From assembly GCA_965261795.1 (NCBI GenBank), contig OZ253476.1, positions 4,030,001 through 4,094,000 on the forward strand: a DNA stretch of 64,000 bases, given 5' to 3'. The stretch comes from CBDCFV01 sp965261795 (GTDB taxonomy: Bacteria > Chloroflexota > Dehalococcoidia > Lucifugimonadales > UBA3495). Below are positions 33,926 to 43,790 of this stretch, in pieces (position 1 is the first letter of the stretch; each line of letters starts with the position of its first letter). The notes under the pieces were generated by a model. It was given only the letters and a program-made list of their open reading frames with translations, did no database searches and was not told where the DNA came from. The position numbers and the translations under genes were made by a program.

Positions 33926-36451
33926 TTACCGGCTGACCATCACCGAGACGGCGCTAAGTCCCATTGGAATTTGCACCCCTTCCGGCACGGTTGCATCTAT
34001 GGTCACTTGATATCTCACCACTCCTCGTTCCGTCCTTGGAATGCTTGACACCACACCCACTTCGCCGGCCAACTCCAGCCCATCCAAGCTGTCGACCAAC
34101 ACGCTGGCTTTAGCTCCGACTACGACCTGTTCTACTTCGTCGGCGTCCACCATACTTATCACCTGCACAGCCGTGGGGTCAACAACCTCGATGACCCGCG
34201 AGTCTTCGGTGACCATATCGTCGACCTCCACGTTCACCAGCGCGATGACGCCGTCGAAAGGCGCTTTTACGACGGCCCCTTCAAGGTCATCCAAAGCGGT
34301 ATCCGCTAATTCCTCAGCTAAACCAACCTCAGCCTTACGCAGGGCAATCTCTAAAAGGACCTGCTCTTGGACGGAGTCCAATCGTGTTTCGGCTTCCTCG
34401 AGTCTTGATTCGGCCAACGCCAACTCGGCTTCTCGCCGTCGGATTTCCAAGGGATCGATGTTATCCGTCAATTCCTCGAGGTCTTCACTGAGAGCATCAA
34501 GGGTTGCTTTCGCGACCACTACGTTTTGCTGTTTTACGGCTAACTCCAGCGGATCGGGTCCGTCAGCCAAGTCAGCCACAGCCTTCTCTGCCTCTTTGAG
34601 GCCCGCCAGCGCGTTGACCACTTCGGCCACTTTCAAGGAGACCCGTAAAGGATCCGCGCCGACGCCGATGGCTCTCCCGGCATCGTCCCCTATCTGCGCT
34701 CCTTCCGTCGGGCCGACCCCTTTGGCGGCTGGTACTGGCGCGGCCGGGTCCGACTTGACCAGAATATCCGTCAGGGCCTTCGCGGCACCGTCGAAATTAG
34801 CTTGAGCCACCTCCGCTGCCGCCTCCAATTTTTGACGGAGAAGTGGGTCTGGCAATTCTCCAACCATATCCAGGTCCCGCGCGGCTCGTGTCAAGTTCGC
34901 TTCCGCGGCCATTATCACCGCGTTGAGCCTTTCCAGTTCCAGCACATCCTGGCCTTTGCTTTGCCTATCTAGTTCCTCCTGTCTTACGTCGAAAATCGCT
35001 TGGGCCGCGGCTACCCCGGCTTGCAACCGCTGCCGTCGCAATTGTTCCTCGTCGGTCTCTAACTTTCTGAAGGACTGCTGCACCGCATCGAAGGCCGTTG
35101 CGGCTACGGCCACCCCGGACTCCAGATCACGCAGGTTTTCCATACTTGGACCGTCTTCTAATTCAACAAGATCATCTTCAGCTTTGCTCAAGTCGGCTCG
35201 AGCCAACGTCTCGGCGGCTCGCAGGTTAGCCAGCACCGCCGCGTTATCGTCGTCGAACGTTTGGGTGCGGCTTAAAGTAGTCAGAAAAGCGGACACCGAG
35301 TCCTGTGCCGTTGCAAGCGCAACCTCAGCTACGGTCTTGGCACGGCGGGTCTTGGCTAACCTCTGGTCGTGGTCCAAGTAAAAGTTGGACAATCTCTCTT
35401 TAGCCCGGTCAAGCGCGACCTCCGCCCTGGCTACGGCTTGCTGGGCTCTGGCCAGGTTCTCGCCGTGGGTCAGGTCAAAGTCATTCAATTGTTGAGTAGC
35501 CTCGTCGAGAAGGACTTCCGAAGTGGCTTTGGCCTCCAGCGCCTGGGCAAACTCGCGGCTCTGGTCTACGCTGAAGTTGGCCAAGGCAACCGCGGCGTCG
35601 TCCAAGGCTATTTCGGCTTGGGCCTTGGCTTGCCTTGCTCCGGCCAGCCGCACTGCATGGTCAAGTTCAAAGTCAGCCAACCGTTCCTTGGCGTCGTCCA
35701 AGGCGACTTCCGCCGTGACCTTGGCGTCAATAGCCCGGGTAAGCTGCCCCATGTGGGTAATGCCCAAGCCGGATAGCGCGTCTCGGGCTTGGTCCAAGGC
35801 AACCTTCGCTACGGCCTGTGACTGAAGGGCGCGGCTGAGCTCTTGAGAGTGATCGCGGTCCAAGTCCTCCAAGTCGTCCTCGGCGGCATCCAGTGTCAGC
35901 CTGGCATTGGCTACCGTTTCTTCAGCCCTTGCCACCATGTCTGCCTCCGGTTGCAGCAGGTCTTGCAAGTTTTCTTCAGCTTGGTCTGCAACCAATGCGG
36001 CTTGGGCGACGCCCGCATCTGCTTCGGTCAACGACACCGGTCCGGAAATAAGCGCGGCGTCCAACGCTTGTTGGGATCTTCGCAGGTCCAAAGGGGCGAG
36101 GGTGGCTTTCTGCTTCAAGTCCATCAGCCGCAGGTCTTCCAACTCCGCCAGGACCTCTCCGGCCTTTACGTCCTGGCCGTCGGTCACCAGAACTTCGCCT
36201 ACGGTTCCGCCGACCCCGAAGGTCAACTCGGCTACCCGGGGAAAGACCAACCTGCCATGGATGGTGAGCCCACCATCCTCGGAGCCTTGGACGACAGGAG
36301 ACCGGGTTGAGTCGCCCGCAGCAGTGCGAGGCGCACCCCCATTGGTTGCAAGAAGAAATCCGAAGCCCAAGACTGCTAACAATACTGCCAAGCCTACGCC
36401 GGACAACAGCCAGCCCTTGGAGATTCTTCCAATTCGCCGCAAATCAAACAT
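33926..36451 (-). CDS. HlyD-type periplasmic adaptor of an RND pump, with extended coiled-coil hairpin
   Basis: An 841-residue membrane fusion protein, about twice the usual 350-450. Residues 18-38 are the membrane anchor; TFGVGGTVGEVLVTDGQDVKAGEVLAEL (about 77-104, shown here by its GxVxGxVGE-type biotinyl/lipoyl half) and APFDGVIALVNVEV near 725 form the lipoyl domain; the C-terminal beta-barrel follows. Between them lie about 600 residues of helix, including six 32-residue repeats (about 183-374). I start at ATG 36451 behind GGAGT; the frame extends to 36580 without a site. It lies 79 bp after the RND permease gene on the same strand. Confidence 0.85.
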   Translation of the reverse strand: MFDLRRIGRISKGWLLSGVGLAVLLAVLGFGFLLATNGGAPRTAAGDSTRSPVVQGSEDGGLTIHGRLVFPRVAELTFGVGGTVGEVLVTDGQDVKAGEVLAELEDLRLMDLKQKATLAPLDLRRSQQALDAALISGPVSLTEADAGVAQAALVADQAEENLQDLLQPEADMVARAEETVANARLTLDAAEDDLEDLDRDHSQELSRALQSQAVAKVALDQARDALSGLGITHMGQLTRAIDAKVTAEVALDDAKERLADFELDHAVRLAGARQAKAQAEIALDDAAVALANFSVDQSREFAQALEAKATSEVLLDEATQQLNDFDLTHGENLARAQQAVARAEVALDRAKERLSNFYLDHDQRLAKTRRAKTVAEVALATAQDSVSAFLTTLSRTQTFDDDNAAVLANLRAAETLARADLSKAEDDLVELEDGPSMENLRDLESGVAVAATAFDAVQQSFRKLETDEEQLRRQRLQAGVAAAQAIFDVRQEELDRQSKGQDVLELERLNAVIMAAEANLTRAARDLDMVGELPDPLLRQKLEAAAEVAQANFDGAAKALTDILVKSDPAAPVPAAKGVGPTEGAQIGDDAGRAIGVGADPLRVSLKVAEVVNALAGLKEAEKAVADLADGPDPLELAVKQQNVVVAKATLDALSEDLEELTDNIDPLEIRRREAELALAESRLEEAETRLDSVQEQVLLEIALRKAEVGLAEELADTALDDLEGAVVKAPFDGVIALVNVEVDDMVTEDSRVIEVVDPTAVQVISMVDADEVEQVVVGAKASVLVDSLDGLELAGEVGVVSSIPRTERGVVRYQVTIDATVPEGVQIPMGLSAVSVMVSR
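35330..35905 (-). repeat. Six 32-residue (96-bp) repeats in the adaptor coiled coil
   Basis: The adaptor contains six consecutive 32-residue units of pattern AEVALDDAKERLxxFxLDH then a second helix half LAxAxxAKA. They are diverged at DNA level, so the expansion is not recent. The alternating helix pattern suggests each repeat lengthens the hairpin by a fixed increment. Confidence 0.75.
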
Positions 36452-36530
36452 TGTGCGCCACTCCTTATGTAATGTAGTGAAGACCTCGCCCACTGCGCCC
36501 GTAACGTCGCGGCTGGCTGCAACGTCGACC

Positions 36531-39500
36531 TCATGAGGCTCGCAAAGAGGAAGGCAAAGCCCTTTGCAATATCGATCCAATCCACCCCAACAGGTTTGGT
36601 ATGTTGACGTGCACTATGGTGTACACCACAGGCACGACGACCAGCGTCAAGAAGGTCGAGCTGATAAGCCCCCCGATCACCACCGTCGCCAACTCCTCGC
36701 CAATGATTCCGTTCTCGTTGGATGGGAATGCCGCCAGCGGCAACAGCGCGAAGGTGGTGGTGAAGGCGGTCATCAGAATGGGCCTCATGCGCACGCGGCT
36801 GCCCTCTACCAGCGCGTCGTAGACCGACAGTCCCCGCTCCCGCAGTTGCTCCACGAACACGATCAATACTATAGCGTTGGTGACCACCACTCCGATCAGC
36901 AGCAACGTGCCCATGAGAGCCGACAGGCTCAGGGTGCGTCCGGTGACGACAAGGGCCACCAACGCACCCACTGCCGCCAAGGGCAGACACAACACGACCA
37001 CCAATGGGTTACGCAGCGAGCCCAAGGTAGCCACCATCACCAAGTAGACCAGAACGACCCCCACCGCCATGGCAGTGAACACGTCCTGGAACCCCTCGGC
37101 TATTTGCTGGAAGATGCCCCCTGTCTTGATTTTGACCGAAGGCGGTACATCCAGCGCGGCTATCTTGGCGCCCACGGCCCGGCCCACACCCTGGGTGTCC
37201 TTGGCGACTATGCCCGCCGAGACAGTGACCGACCGTTCGCCGTCGTACCGGCTGATGGACACTGGGCCTTCCTGCAATGAGATTGTGCTGATCGCGCCCA
37301 ACTTCACCGTTTCAAAGGGGCCCTCGATGTCCAGTGCATTCAGCTTGTTTATGTCGTCAACATCCTCCGGCCGCCCTCTGATCACCACGTCCATGGAAAG
37401 GTCGGCAAACTTAACCTCGGTCACAACTTGGCCGACGAGGAACCGGTTGACCTGCATTGCTACCGCCGCGGCGGAGAGCCCGAACTCCGCGGCGGCTTCG
37501 GCGTCTACATCGATGACCACCTCTTGCCGCGCCGCGCTCAGGTCGCTGGTCAAGTTGATGATGCCTTCAAGGTCCCCGAACTCGGCTTCCATCTCTTTGG
37601 CTACGGATGAAATATCCGCGAAGTTGGACCCTGTAATGGTTACTTCCAACTCACCGGTAGGCGGTCCGTTTTCTATTTCCTTGACCGTGAAGGTGGCCTC
37701 GTCATTCCCGGGCAATCGCTCGCGAATCGTATCGGCGATGTCAACAGGCACGTCATCTTCCAAGGCTACAATGAAGACCGCCGCATTGAGACCGCTGCCA
37801 ACGGTTGCGTTCCCGAACTGATCGGACTCGGCCCCAATGGCCACTTGGTAATTTTTTACGTGGCCTTGGTCCCTCAGGTCCGCCAAGATGCCCTCGACTT
37901 GCAGGACAGCCTTGTAAGTAGGCGCAATTGACGTTCCTGTGGGCAGCTCTACATCTATGGTCAGATACTGGGGAGCGCCGGCAGGAAAAAGGGTTATAGG
38001 AATTACCAAAAGGAGACTCAGGCTGGCGGCCACGATAAGCGCGGCGATAAGCACCGTGGCCAGCTTGTGTCCCAGGGACCAGAGCAACACCGGGATATAC
38101 AGCCGCTGTATGAGGGTATCCACCCCACCCTGACTCCTGCCAACGGCGCCGTCATCGGGCAAATCGCCCGGCTTGAGCAGAACAGACCCCAGAAACGGCA
38201 CCGCGGTCAAAGCTACAAGCGTCGACGCTATCAACGCAAAGCTGACGGCAATGGCGAAGGGGGAAAAGAAGGACCCCACCAACCCTTGAATGAAGGCCAA
38301 AGGCACGAAAATTACGACCGTCGTCAGGGTGGACGCAACAATAGCCGCCCCAACTTCCCGGGTGCCGTCTAAGGCGGCCTGCATACGGTCTTCCCCGGCC
38401 TGAATGTGCCGGTACATGTTCTCCAGCACCACAATGCTGTCATCCACGACTCTACCGACGGCGATGGCCAGACCTGCCAGGGTCATGAAGTTGAGGGGCA
38501 GGCCGATGAGTCCCATAAGCAGGATGCCGGTAATAATGCTCAGCGGGATGGATACTCCAATTATCAGCGTGGGCCGAAGGGTCAGAGTCACTCCTCTCAG
38601 AATCGTGGGCCTCAGATTCAAGAGGAACGCGAACACCGTGGCGACAGCGAAGACCAATCCCCATAAACCTTCCCGCAACAGTGCGCCGAGTTGGGATCTG
38701 ATCTCCGGCCCGTCGTTCGTCAGGACGAATATCTCCACGTCCGGCGGCAACCCTTCAAGGTCGTCCAAGCCGGCCAGGACCCCTTCCGTAACGTCCAGGG
38801 TGTTGGCGTCGGGGTCTTTAAGGACAATCACGCCAAGGCTGGGACTGCTGTTGGCCCGTGAAATCCGATTGGCCTTCTCCGTATCCAGTTCCACCACGGC
38901 AATGTCCGATAACCTTATAGGCCGTTGGCCTTCGCGGTTGGATGAGGTGCTCTCGAAGCCCACCACCAAGTCTCTTATTTCATCGAGTGAGCCCAACTCG
39001 TGGTCGATGCGAACGGGAATGTTCCTGCTTCCGTCGTCGATGTTACCGGCTGGAGAACTGAGGTTGTTCGCTTGAATCGCTGCGGCCACCGCGGACAGGG
39101 AGAGTCCCAGGTCTTGAATTTTGTCGACGTCTACGGTGACGAAGACCTGTTCTTCGGACCACCCGAGCACCGTCACATAGGCTACTCCGTCTACCGCCTT
39201 GATACGGGGGACTATCAGGTCATCCAATATTCGTTGCAGGGAGGGAATGTCCCGGTCTCCCAGAACACTCAACTGGAGCACGGGGAAGGTATCGCTGGCA
39301 ATGCGGGACACGTAGGGTTCCGTGACGCCGTCCGGGAACTGCAACGCGTTGATGTTGCTTATGATGGTGCGCTCCGCCTCCACCATGTCTTCACCGAACT
39401 CGAAAGTGGCGGTGATCATCGACGTGTTTTCGGTGGAGACGGATTGGAGTTCCTTCAAGCCGCTGACGCCGTCTATCGCGTCTTCAATCGGCTCGGTCAC

Positions 39501-39689
39501 GTCCCGCACCACCGCGTCCGGGTTGGCGAAAGCATAGTAGGTAATGATGATGATGTTGGGAAACTCTATCTCGGGGAAGAGTTCCCGTTCAAGGCGCTGG
39601 TAGGTGACAACGCCGCCCACCAAGACCAAAAGGATGATTAACATCGTTACGGAGCGGCGGCGCAGTGCCAGGCCGGTAAGTAAGGTCAT
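36531..39689 (-). CDS. Efflux RND transporter permease subunit (AcrB/MMPL-like HAE type)
   Basis: A 1052-residue RND permease with the canonical twelve-helix layout and two large extracytoplasmic loops. The N-terminus reads RRSVTMLIILLVLVGGVVTYQ followed by ELFPEIEFPNI, and the transmembrane 4 proton-relay motif is GRVVDDSIVVLEN. The paired region GTLLLIGVVVTNAIVLIVF marks transmembrane 10. It is driven by proton motive force. The order permease then adaptor is reversed relative to most acrAB-type operons, and no outer-membrane TolC gene is present, in keeping with a possible single-membrane host. Confidence 0.93.
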   Translation of the reverse strand: MTLLTGLALRRRSVTMLIILLVLVGGVVTYQRLERELFPEIEFPNIIIITYYAFANPDAVVRDVTEPIEDAIDGVSGLKELQSVSTENTSMITATFEFGEDMVEAERTIISNINALQFPDGVTEPYVSRIASDTFPVLQLSVLGDRDIPSLQRILDDLIVPRIKAVDGVAYVTVLGWSEEQVFVTVDVDKIQDLGLSLSAVAAAIQANNLSSPAGNIDDGSRNIPVRIDHELGSLDEIRDLVVGFESTSSNREGQRPIRLSDIAVVELDTEKANRISRANSSPSLGVIVLKDPDANTLDVTEGVLAGLDDLEGLPPDVEIFVLTNDGPEIRSQLGALLREGLWGLVFAVATVFAFLLNLRPTILRGVTLTLRPTLIIGVSIPLSIITGILLMGLIGLPLNFMTLAGLAIAVGRVVDDSIVVLENMYRHIQAGEDRMQAALDGTREVGAAIVASTLTTVVIFVPLAFIQGLVGSFFSPFAIAVSFALIASTLVALTAVPFLGSVLLKPGDLPDDGAVGRSQGGVDTLIQRLYIPVLLWSLGHKLATVLIAALIVAASLSLLLVIPITLFPAGAPQYLTIDVELPTGTSIAPTYKAVLQVEGILADLRDQGHVKNYQVAIGAESDQFGNATVGSGLNAAVFIVALEDDVPVDIADTIRERLPGNDEATFTVKEIENGPPTGELEVTITGSNFADISSVAKEMEAEFGDLEGIINLTSDLSAARQEVVIDVDAEAAAEFGLSAAAVAMQVNRFLVGQVVTEVKFADLSMDVVIRGRPEDVDDINKLNALDIEGPFETVKLGAISTISLQEGPVSISRYDGERSVTVSAGIVAKDTQGVGRAVGAKIAALDVPPSVKIKTGGIFQQIAEGFQDVFTAMAVGVVLVYLVMVATLGSLRNPLVVVLCLPLAAVGALVALVVTGRTLSLSALMGTLLLIGVVVTNAIVLIVFVEQLRERGLSVYDALVEGSRVRMRPILMTAFTTTFALLPLAAFPSNENGIIGEELATVVIGGLISSTFLTLVVVPVVYTIVHVNIPNLLGWIGSILQRALPSSLRAS

Positions 39690-39748
39690 CAAACAGACTC
39701 AATCAAAGCGGCTGATATCAACATTCGGCGGTCCTCTCTAACCCCGCC

Positions 39749-39765
39749 GTAGGAATGATTCCTAC
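39749..39765. promoter_or_regulatory. 17-bp perfect palindrome upstream of the RND operon
   Basis: GTAGGAATGATTCCTAC consists of 8-bp arms around a central G, 60 bp before the RND permease start. A palindrome of this size in this place suits a dimeric repressor operator (TetR/MarR type), though no regulator gene is adjacent. In the 512-bp gap 39690-40201, apart from this site and the acs terminator, I see nothing recognisable. Confidence 0.45.
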
Positions 39766-40089
39766 CGCAGTAAGAGACTAGCATCCTGCATCAATGATAC
39801 TACGAAATACACCTCTAATGGGATTTAATACATCGAGTAGCGAGGTTAGTATGTACGAAATCCGGTCGTAAGTCTACGTAAATCGTTTATCAGTGGATGA
39901 TCGGTACTGCGGGCTATCACCATCGGCGCTGCACGCGGCCATCTCTGCGTCGAACATGCAATCACCACACCATTGCGCCGCGGATCGTTGTACAGCTACC
40001 TCCATGGTATCACTTGAGGAATCAAAACAGCATGGCGCATTGTCGCCGACGCAAACGCCGATCTAACGATAACGGGCCGGTCAAGGCCA

Positions 40090-40120
40090 AAATAATATGA
40101 GGCCTCCTGCCGAAGGCCTC
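40090..40120 (-). terminator. Probable intrinsic terminator of the acetyl-CoA synthetase gene
   Basis: On the minus strand, downstream of the acs stop at 40202, a GAGGCCT/AGGCCTC 7-bp stem (40114-40120 with 40099-40105) with an 8-base loop is followed by CATATTATTTT, a T-rich tail. It is oriented to end the acs transcript. Confidence 0.6.
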
Positions 40121-40201
40121 ACCGGCTATACGGAACATCCAAGATACAACCCCGGCGCCCGGCGACTGTTGAGGCCGCGCCGATGCCGGGGCGCAGGCGG
40201 T

Positions 40202-42154
40202 CTACTCTTCGTCGCCGTATTGGGCCTTCAAGGCCTCTACCACTGCTGGGTCAGCCAGAGTGGTGGTGTCACCCAAAGCCCGGCCTTCGGCCACGTCTCG
40301 CAACAACCGGCGCATGATTTTGCCGCTGCGGGTCTTGGGAAGCTCGGCGGAGAAGAAGATATCGTCAGGCCGGGCCATCGCGCCGATTTTGGCGGCAACG
40401 TGCTGCTTGAGCTCGGCTACCACAGCGTCTGAACCGACCACGTCGTTCTTCAGCGTGACAAACCCCACTATCGCCTGCCCTTTGATCTCGTGGGACTTGC
40501 CTATGCAGGCCGCCTCGGCGACTTTCGGGTTATCAACCAGCGCGCTCTCTACCTCCATGGTGCTGATGCGGTGGGCGGAGACGTTGATAACGTCATCAAC
40601 GCGCCCAAGCAGCCAGAAGTTGCCGTCGTCGTCGAGCTTGGCCCCGTCCGCGGTAAAGTAGGTGTCCGGGTAGCGCGACCAGTACTGCTCCACGAAGCGG
40701 TCCGGGTCACCGTATATGGTGCGCAGCATAGCGGGCCAGGGCTTTCGCAGCACCAAGTACCCGCCCCCGCCCGGCCCCACGGGGTTGCCCGCCTCGTCCA
40801 CCACCTCAGCAGTGATTCCGGGGAACGGGTGAGTGGCCGAACCGGGTTTGAGCGTCGTGATGCCGGGAAGCGGGGCAATGAGTATCTGGCCCGTTTCAGT
40901 CTGCCACCAAGTATCAACCACCGGGCAGCGGCCGCCGCCGATGTGCTCCCAGTACCACATCCAAGCCTCAGGGTTAATCGGCTCGCCCACCGAACCAAGC
41001 AGACGTATTGATGACATGTCGTGACGCTGGGGGTATGACTCGCCCCAGCGCATGAAGGTCCTGATAGCTGTTGGCGCGGTGTATACGATTGAGACGGCGT
41101 ACTTGGCGACGATGGCCCAGAACCGGTCGAGGTCCGGATAGTCCGGCGATCCCTCGTACATAACCGAAGTGGCGCCGTTGGCCAACGGGCCATAGACTAT
41201 ATAGCTATGCCCGGTGACCCAACCGATGTCGGCGGTGCACCAATAAACGTCTTCCTCTTTTAGATCGAAAACCCATTTTGCCGTGGCATAGGTCCCCAAC
41301 AAGTAACCGGCGGTGGTGTGGACGATTCCCTTGGGCTTGCCGGTGGTGCCGCTGGTGTAGAGGAGATACAACATATCCTCGCTGTCCATCGGCTCCGGTT
41401 CACAGGTCATAGGCTGGTCAGCCACCAAGTCATGCCACCATACGTCCCTGCCGTCCACCATCCGCTCGTCCGCGCTTTCGGTACGCCGCACCACGACAAC
41501 TTTTTCAACGCTGGGCGAGTCCTGCAAAGCCTCGTCGGAGGTCGCTTTCAAGGGGATGATGTTGCCTCTGCGGAAACCTCCGTCGGCGGTGATTAGCAAC
41601 TTCGACTCGGAGTCGTTCATCCGGTCGCTGAGCGATGCGGCGCTGAAGCCGCCGAAAACCACGCTGTGGGGAGCGCCTATCCTGGCGCAAGCCAGCATGG
41701 ATATGGGCAATTCCGGCACCATGGGCAGGTAGATGGTGACACGATCACCCTTCTTCACACCCAGGCTCTTTAACCCGTTGGCGAATTTGCATACCTCACG
41801 GTACAGATCGCGGTAGGTATATACCTTCCAATCACCCGGCTCGCCTTCCCAGATTATGGCCGCCTTGTTCCGGCGGGGTCCTTTCAAGTGCCGGTCGACA
41901 CAGTTGTAGGAAACGTTGAGCTTACCGCCAAGGAACCACTTGGCGTGGGGCGGGTCCCAGTCCAGTACCTGGTCCCATTTCTTGAACCAGTCCAGTTCTT
42001 CAGCGAACCTGGCCCAGAATGCTTCGGGGTCACGAAGCGCTTCCTCGTATACGCCGGGATCGGCAATGTTGGCTTGGTTCCTGAATTCTTCGGACGGAGG
42101 AAAAGTCCGGTCTTCCTGTAGTAGAGCATCAATGCTTCCGGTGGACTCTACCAT
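40202..42154 (-). CDS. acsA: Acetate-CoA ligase (acetyl-CoA synthetase)
   Basis: A 650-residue AMP-forming acetyl-CoA synthetase activating acetate with ATP and CoA. Motifs are YTSGTTGKPKGIVHTT (P-loop), WWQTETGQILIAPLPG (acetate/AMP site), YFTADGAKLDDDGNFWLLGR (hinge) and KTRSGKIMRRLLRD with the acetylatable Lys. Start ATG 42154 (MVESTG) has GGAGG at good spacing; the open frame continues to 42649 but that extension looks like non-family sequence, overlapping the divergent OsmC gene. Length matches the family. It stands alone with its own terminator. Confidence 0.95.
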   Translation of the reverse strand: MVESTGSIDALLQEDRTFPPSEEFRNQANIADPGVYEEALRDPEAFWARFAEELDWFKKWDQVLDWDPPHAKWFLGGKLNVSYNCVDRHLKGPRRNKAAIIWEGEPGDWKVYTYRDLYREVCKFANGLKSLGVKKGDRVTIYLPMVPELPISMLACARIGAPHSVVFGGFSAASLSDRMNDSESKLLITADGGFRRGNIIPLKATSDEALQDSPSVEKVVVVRRTESADERMVDGRDVWWHDLVADQPMTCEPEPMDSEDMLYLLYTSGTTGKPKGIVHTTAGYLLGTYATAKWVFDLKEEDVYWCTADIGWVTGHSYIVYGPLANGATSVMYEGSPDYPDLDRFWAIVAKYAVSIVYTAPTAIRTFMRWGESYPQRHDMSSIRLLGSVGEPINPEAWMWYWEHIGGGRCPVVDTWWQTETGQILIAPLPGITTLKPGSATHPFPGITAEVVDEAGNPVGPGGGGYLVLRKPWPAMLRTIYGDPDRFVEQYWSRYPDTYFTADGAKLDDDGNFWLLGRVDDVINVSAHRISTMEVESALVDNPKVAEAACIGKSHEIKGQAIVGFVTLKNDVVGSDAVVAELKQHVAAKIGAMARPDDIFFSAELPKTRSGKIMRRLLRDVAEGRALGDTTTLADPAVVEALKAQYGDEE

Positions 42155-42427
42155 AACAACGCCTCCAAACATCCAGCAGTAGGCCGCAGGGGATTTGAGA
42201 AGTCGGTTGGCACAGGCTTGCAGACAGCTCAAAGGATGGAGCTTGTCCACGAGGATTTTTACACACGCGAGCTTCTCTTGTAAACCGGCGTATAACATAA
42301 CCACTACACGTATTTCCGTTGTTTGACAGCCCAAGAGCAGGATGCTAACGTTCAATCGGCATCCGTTTACGTAGCCCAAACAGTCTATAATCAGGCCAAA
42401 TAGAGACTTTCGAAAAGGAGACCCCTT

Positions 42428-42961
42428 ATGACACAAGAAGAAAACCTGAACGGCCTTCCTCGCGAGAAACTCAGCGAGGTCCTTAGCTCCTTCCGCGACC
42501 CCGAAGTGTTCAAGGCAGTGACCGGCCCGTGGCGGTCCAGGGTGCAGTGGCAGGACGGGATGCGAGTCAAGGCCTACATGAGGAACCACACGGTTGAGAT
42601 GGACGAGCCGGGTGACTTGACCGCGACCGACATGGCGGCCAGCGCCCATGAGCAGCTACTATCGGCGGTGGGCAGTTGCATGACGGTGGGGTTTGTAGTT
42701 AACGCTACCATGAAGGGCGTGAAGATTCACAACCTGGAAATAGCCATCGACGGCTACTTCGACAACATCCGCAAATGGGCAGGTGTGGAAGACGAAGGCA
42801 ACCCCGGGTACGGAAGCATTTCGGCCAAGGTGTTCGTGCAGGCCGACGCTGATGAAGAGACCCTGCGGGAGATTTGGCGGCTGGCGGTGGAAGGCTCTCC
42901 GGTCACCCAATCGGTAATGCGCGAGACTAAAGTAACCACTGATTTCGAGATGGTGGGTTAA
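42428..42961 (+). CDS. OsmC family protein
   Basis: A 177-residue OsmC/Ohr-like protein, a family of thiol-dependent organic hydroperoxide reductases. The helix with LLSAVGSCMTVGFVVNA carries the peroxidatic Cys (C84). The usual second Cys of the CPV motif is Ser (EGSPVTQSVM, about 156), so a one-Cys mechanism or a non-peroxidase role is indicated. The start follows AAAAGGAGA. Its stop overlaps the start of the rhodanese gene (TAATG), indicating translational coupling and a shared role in sulfur or redox chemistry. Confidence 0.86.
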   Translation: MTQEENLNGLPREKLSEVLSSFRDPEVFKAVTGPWRSRVQWQDGMRVKAYMRNHTVEMDEPGDLTATDMAASAHEQLLSAVGSCMTVGFVVNATMKGVKIHNLEIAIDGYFDNIRKWAGVEDEGNPGYGSISAKVFVQADADEETLREIWRLAVEGSPVTQSVMRETKVTTDFEMVG

Positions 42962-43731
42962 TGACGACTTTCGTTTCCACAGAATGGGTCTCCGAGCGAG
43001 TGGGGACGCCCGGGTTTCTGATAATAGACACCAGGTTCTCGATGCGGCACCTGATGGGCCATTTACGGGGCGCAGTCAGCCTGCCGTTGCGCAAGCTGAC
43101 GGGCCCCACCGGCCGGCTTCTGGCCCCCGGCGAATTGGCGTCTGTCTTTGGCTCGGTGGGCCTCGGGAGCCATGAAACCCCGATACTCTACGACGGGACG
43201 GACGGGCGCAACGCCGCCATGATGGCTTGGTGCCTGGAGTACTTGGGCCGGGATGATGTCCACACCATGGAGGTGGTCTTCGACAACTGGAAAGGCGAGG
43301 GAAGAGAGGTGCTCTACCGCCCCGTCTCCACGGAGGCCCGCCAATTCACGGCCAATGTCAATCCGGCAATCAGAGCAGAACTGGCCGACGTTTCCACCGG
43401 CGGCTTGAAACTGGTGGACGTGCGCAGCAAAGAGGAATACAACGGGGAATCGGAAGCCGACGAGAAGCCGGGACACATACCCGGGGCGGTGAATGTAGTC
43501 TGGCAAGAGTTGGTGGGGGCAGACGGCCAACTGCAATGCGAACCGGAAGCCGCCCGCCAAGCCTTGCAGGCGGCGAACATCAGCAAAGACGACCAAATCG
43601 TCACATATTGCAAGGTTGGGGCCCGCGCCGCCGTTGGCTATCAGGCCCTCAAGCGGCTGGGCTACAACGTAAGGCTGTACGACGCATCCTACGCCGAATG
43701 GGAGCAGAGCGGGCTGCCGGTAGAGAAGTAA
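42961..43731 (+). CDS. Sulfurtransferase with two rhodanese domains
   Basis: A 256-residue tandem rhodanese (thiosulfate/3-mercaptopyruvate sulfurtransferase type). The N-terminal domain (about 5-120) has ILYDGTDGRNA where an active Cys would be, so it is inactive, as usual. The C-terminal domain (about 140-256) has VTYCKVGARAAVGYQAL with the catalytic Cys at about 217 and the loop CKVGARA. The CH2-type motif is LVDVRSKEEYNG. It is coupled with the upstream OsmC gene by a stop-start overlap. Confidence 0.92.
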   Translation: MTTFVSTEWVSERVGTPGFLIIDTRFSMRHLMGHLRGAVSLPLRKLTGPTGRLLAPGELASVFGSVGLGSHETPILYDGTDGRNAAMMAWCLEYLGRDDVHTMEVVFDNWKGEGREVLYRPVSTEARQFTANVNPAIRAELADVSTGGLKLVDVRSKEEYNGESEADEKPGHIPGAVNVVWQELVGADGQLQCEPEAARQALQAANISKDDQIVTYCKVGARAAVGYQALKRLGYNVRLYDASYAEWEQSGLPVEK

Positions 43732-43790
43732 CGGCTTCCGGCGAATCCCAGGAGTCTTGCCGAACCGGGCTTCGTGGAGGTTCGGGGTAG

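Noticed and set aside
35369..36536. Long plus-strand open frames opposite the adaptor gene
   Set aside because: Mirror frames of a GC-rich, repetitive coiled-coil gene; Ser/Ala-rich with no family features.
42155..42649. N-terminal extension of the acetyl-CoA synthetase reading frame (815 residues in all)
   Set aside because: The extension has no family-like sequence, overlaps the divergent OsmC gene, and a good RBS precedes the ATG at 42154.
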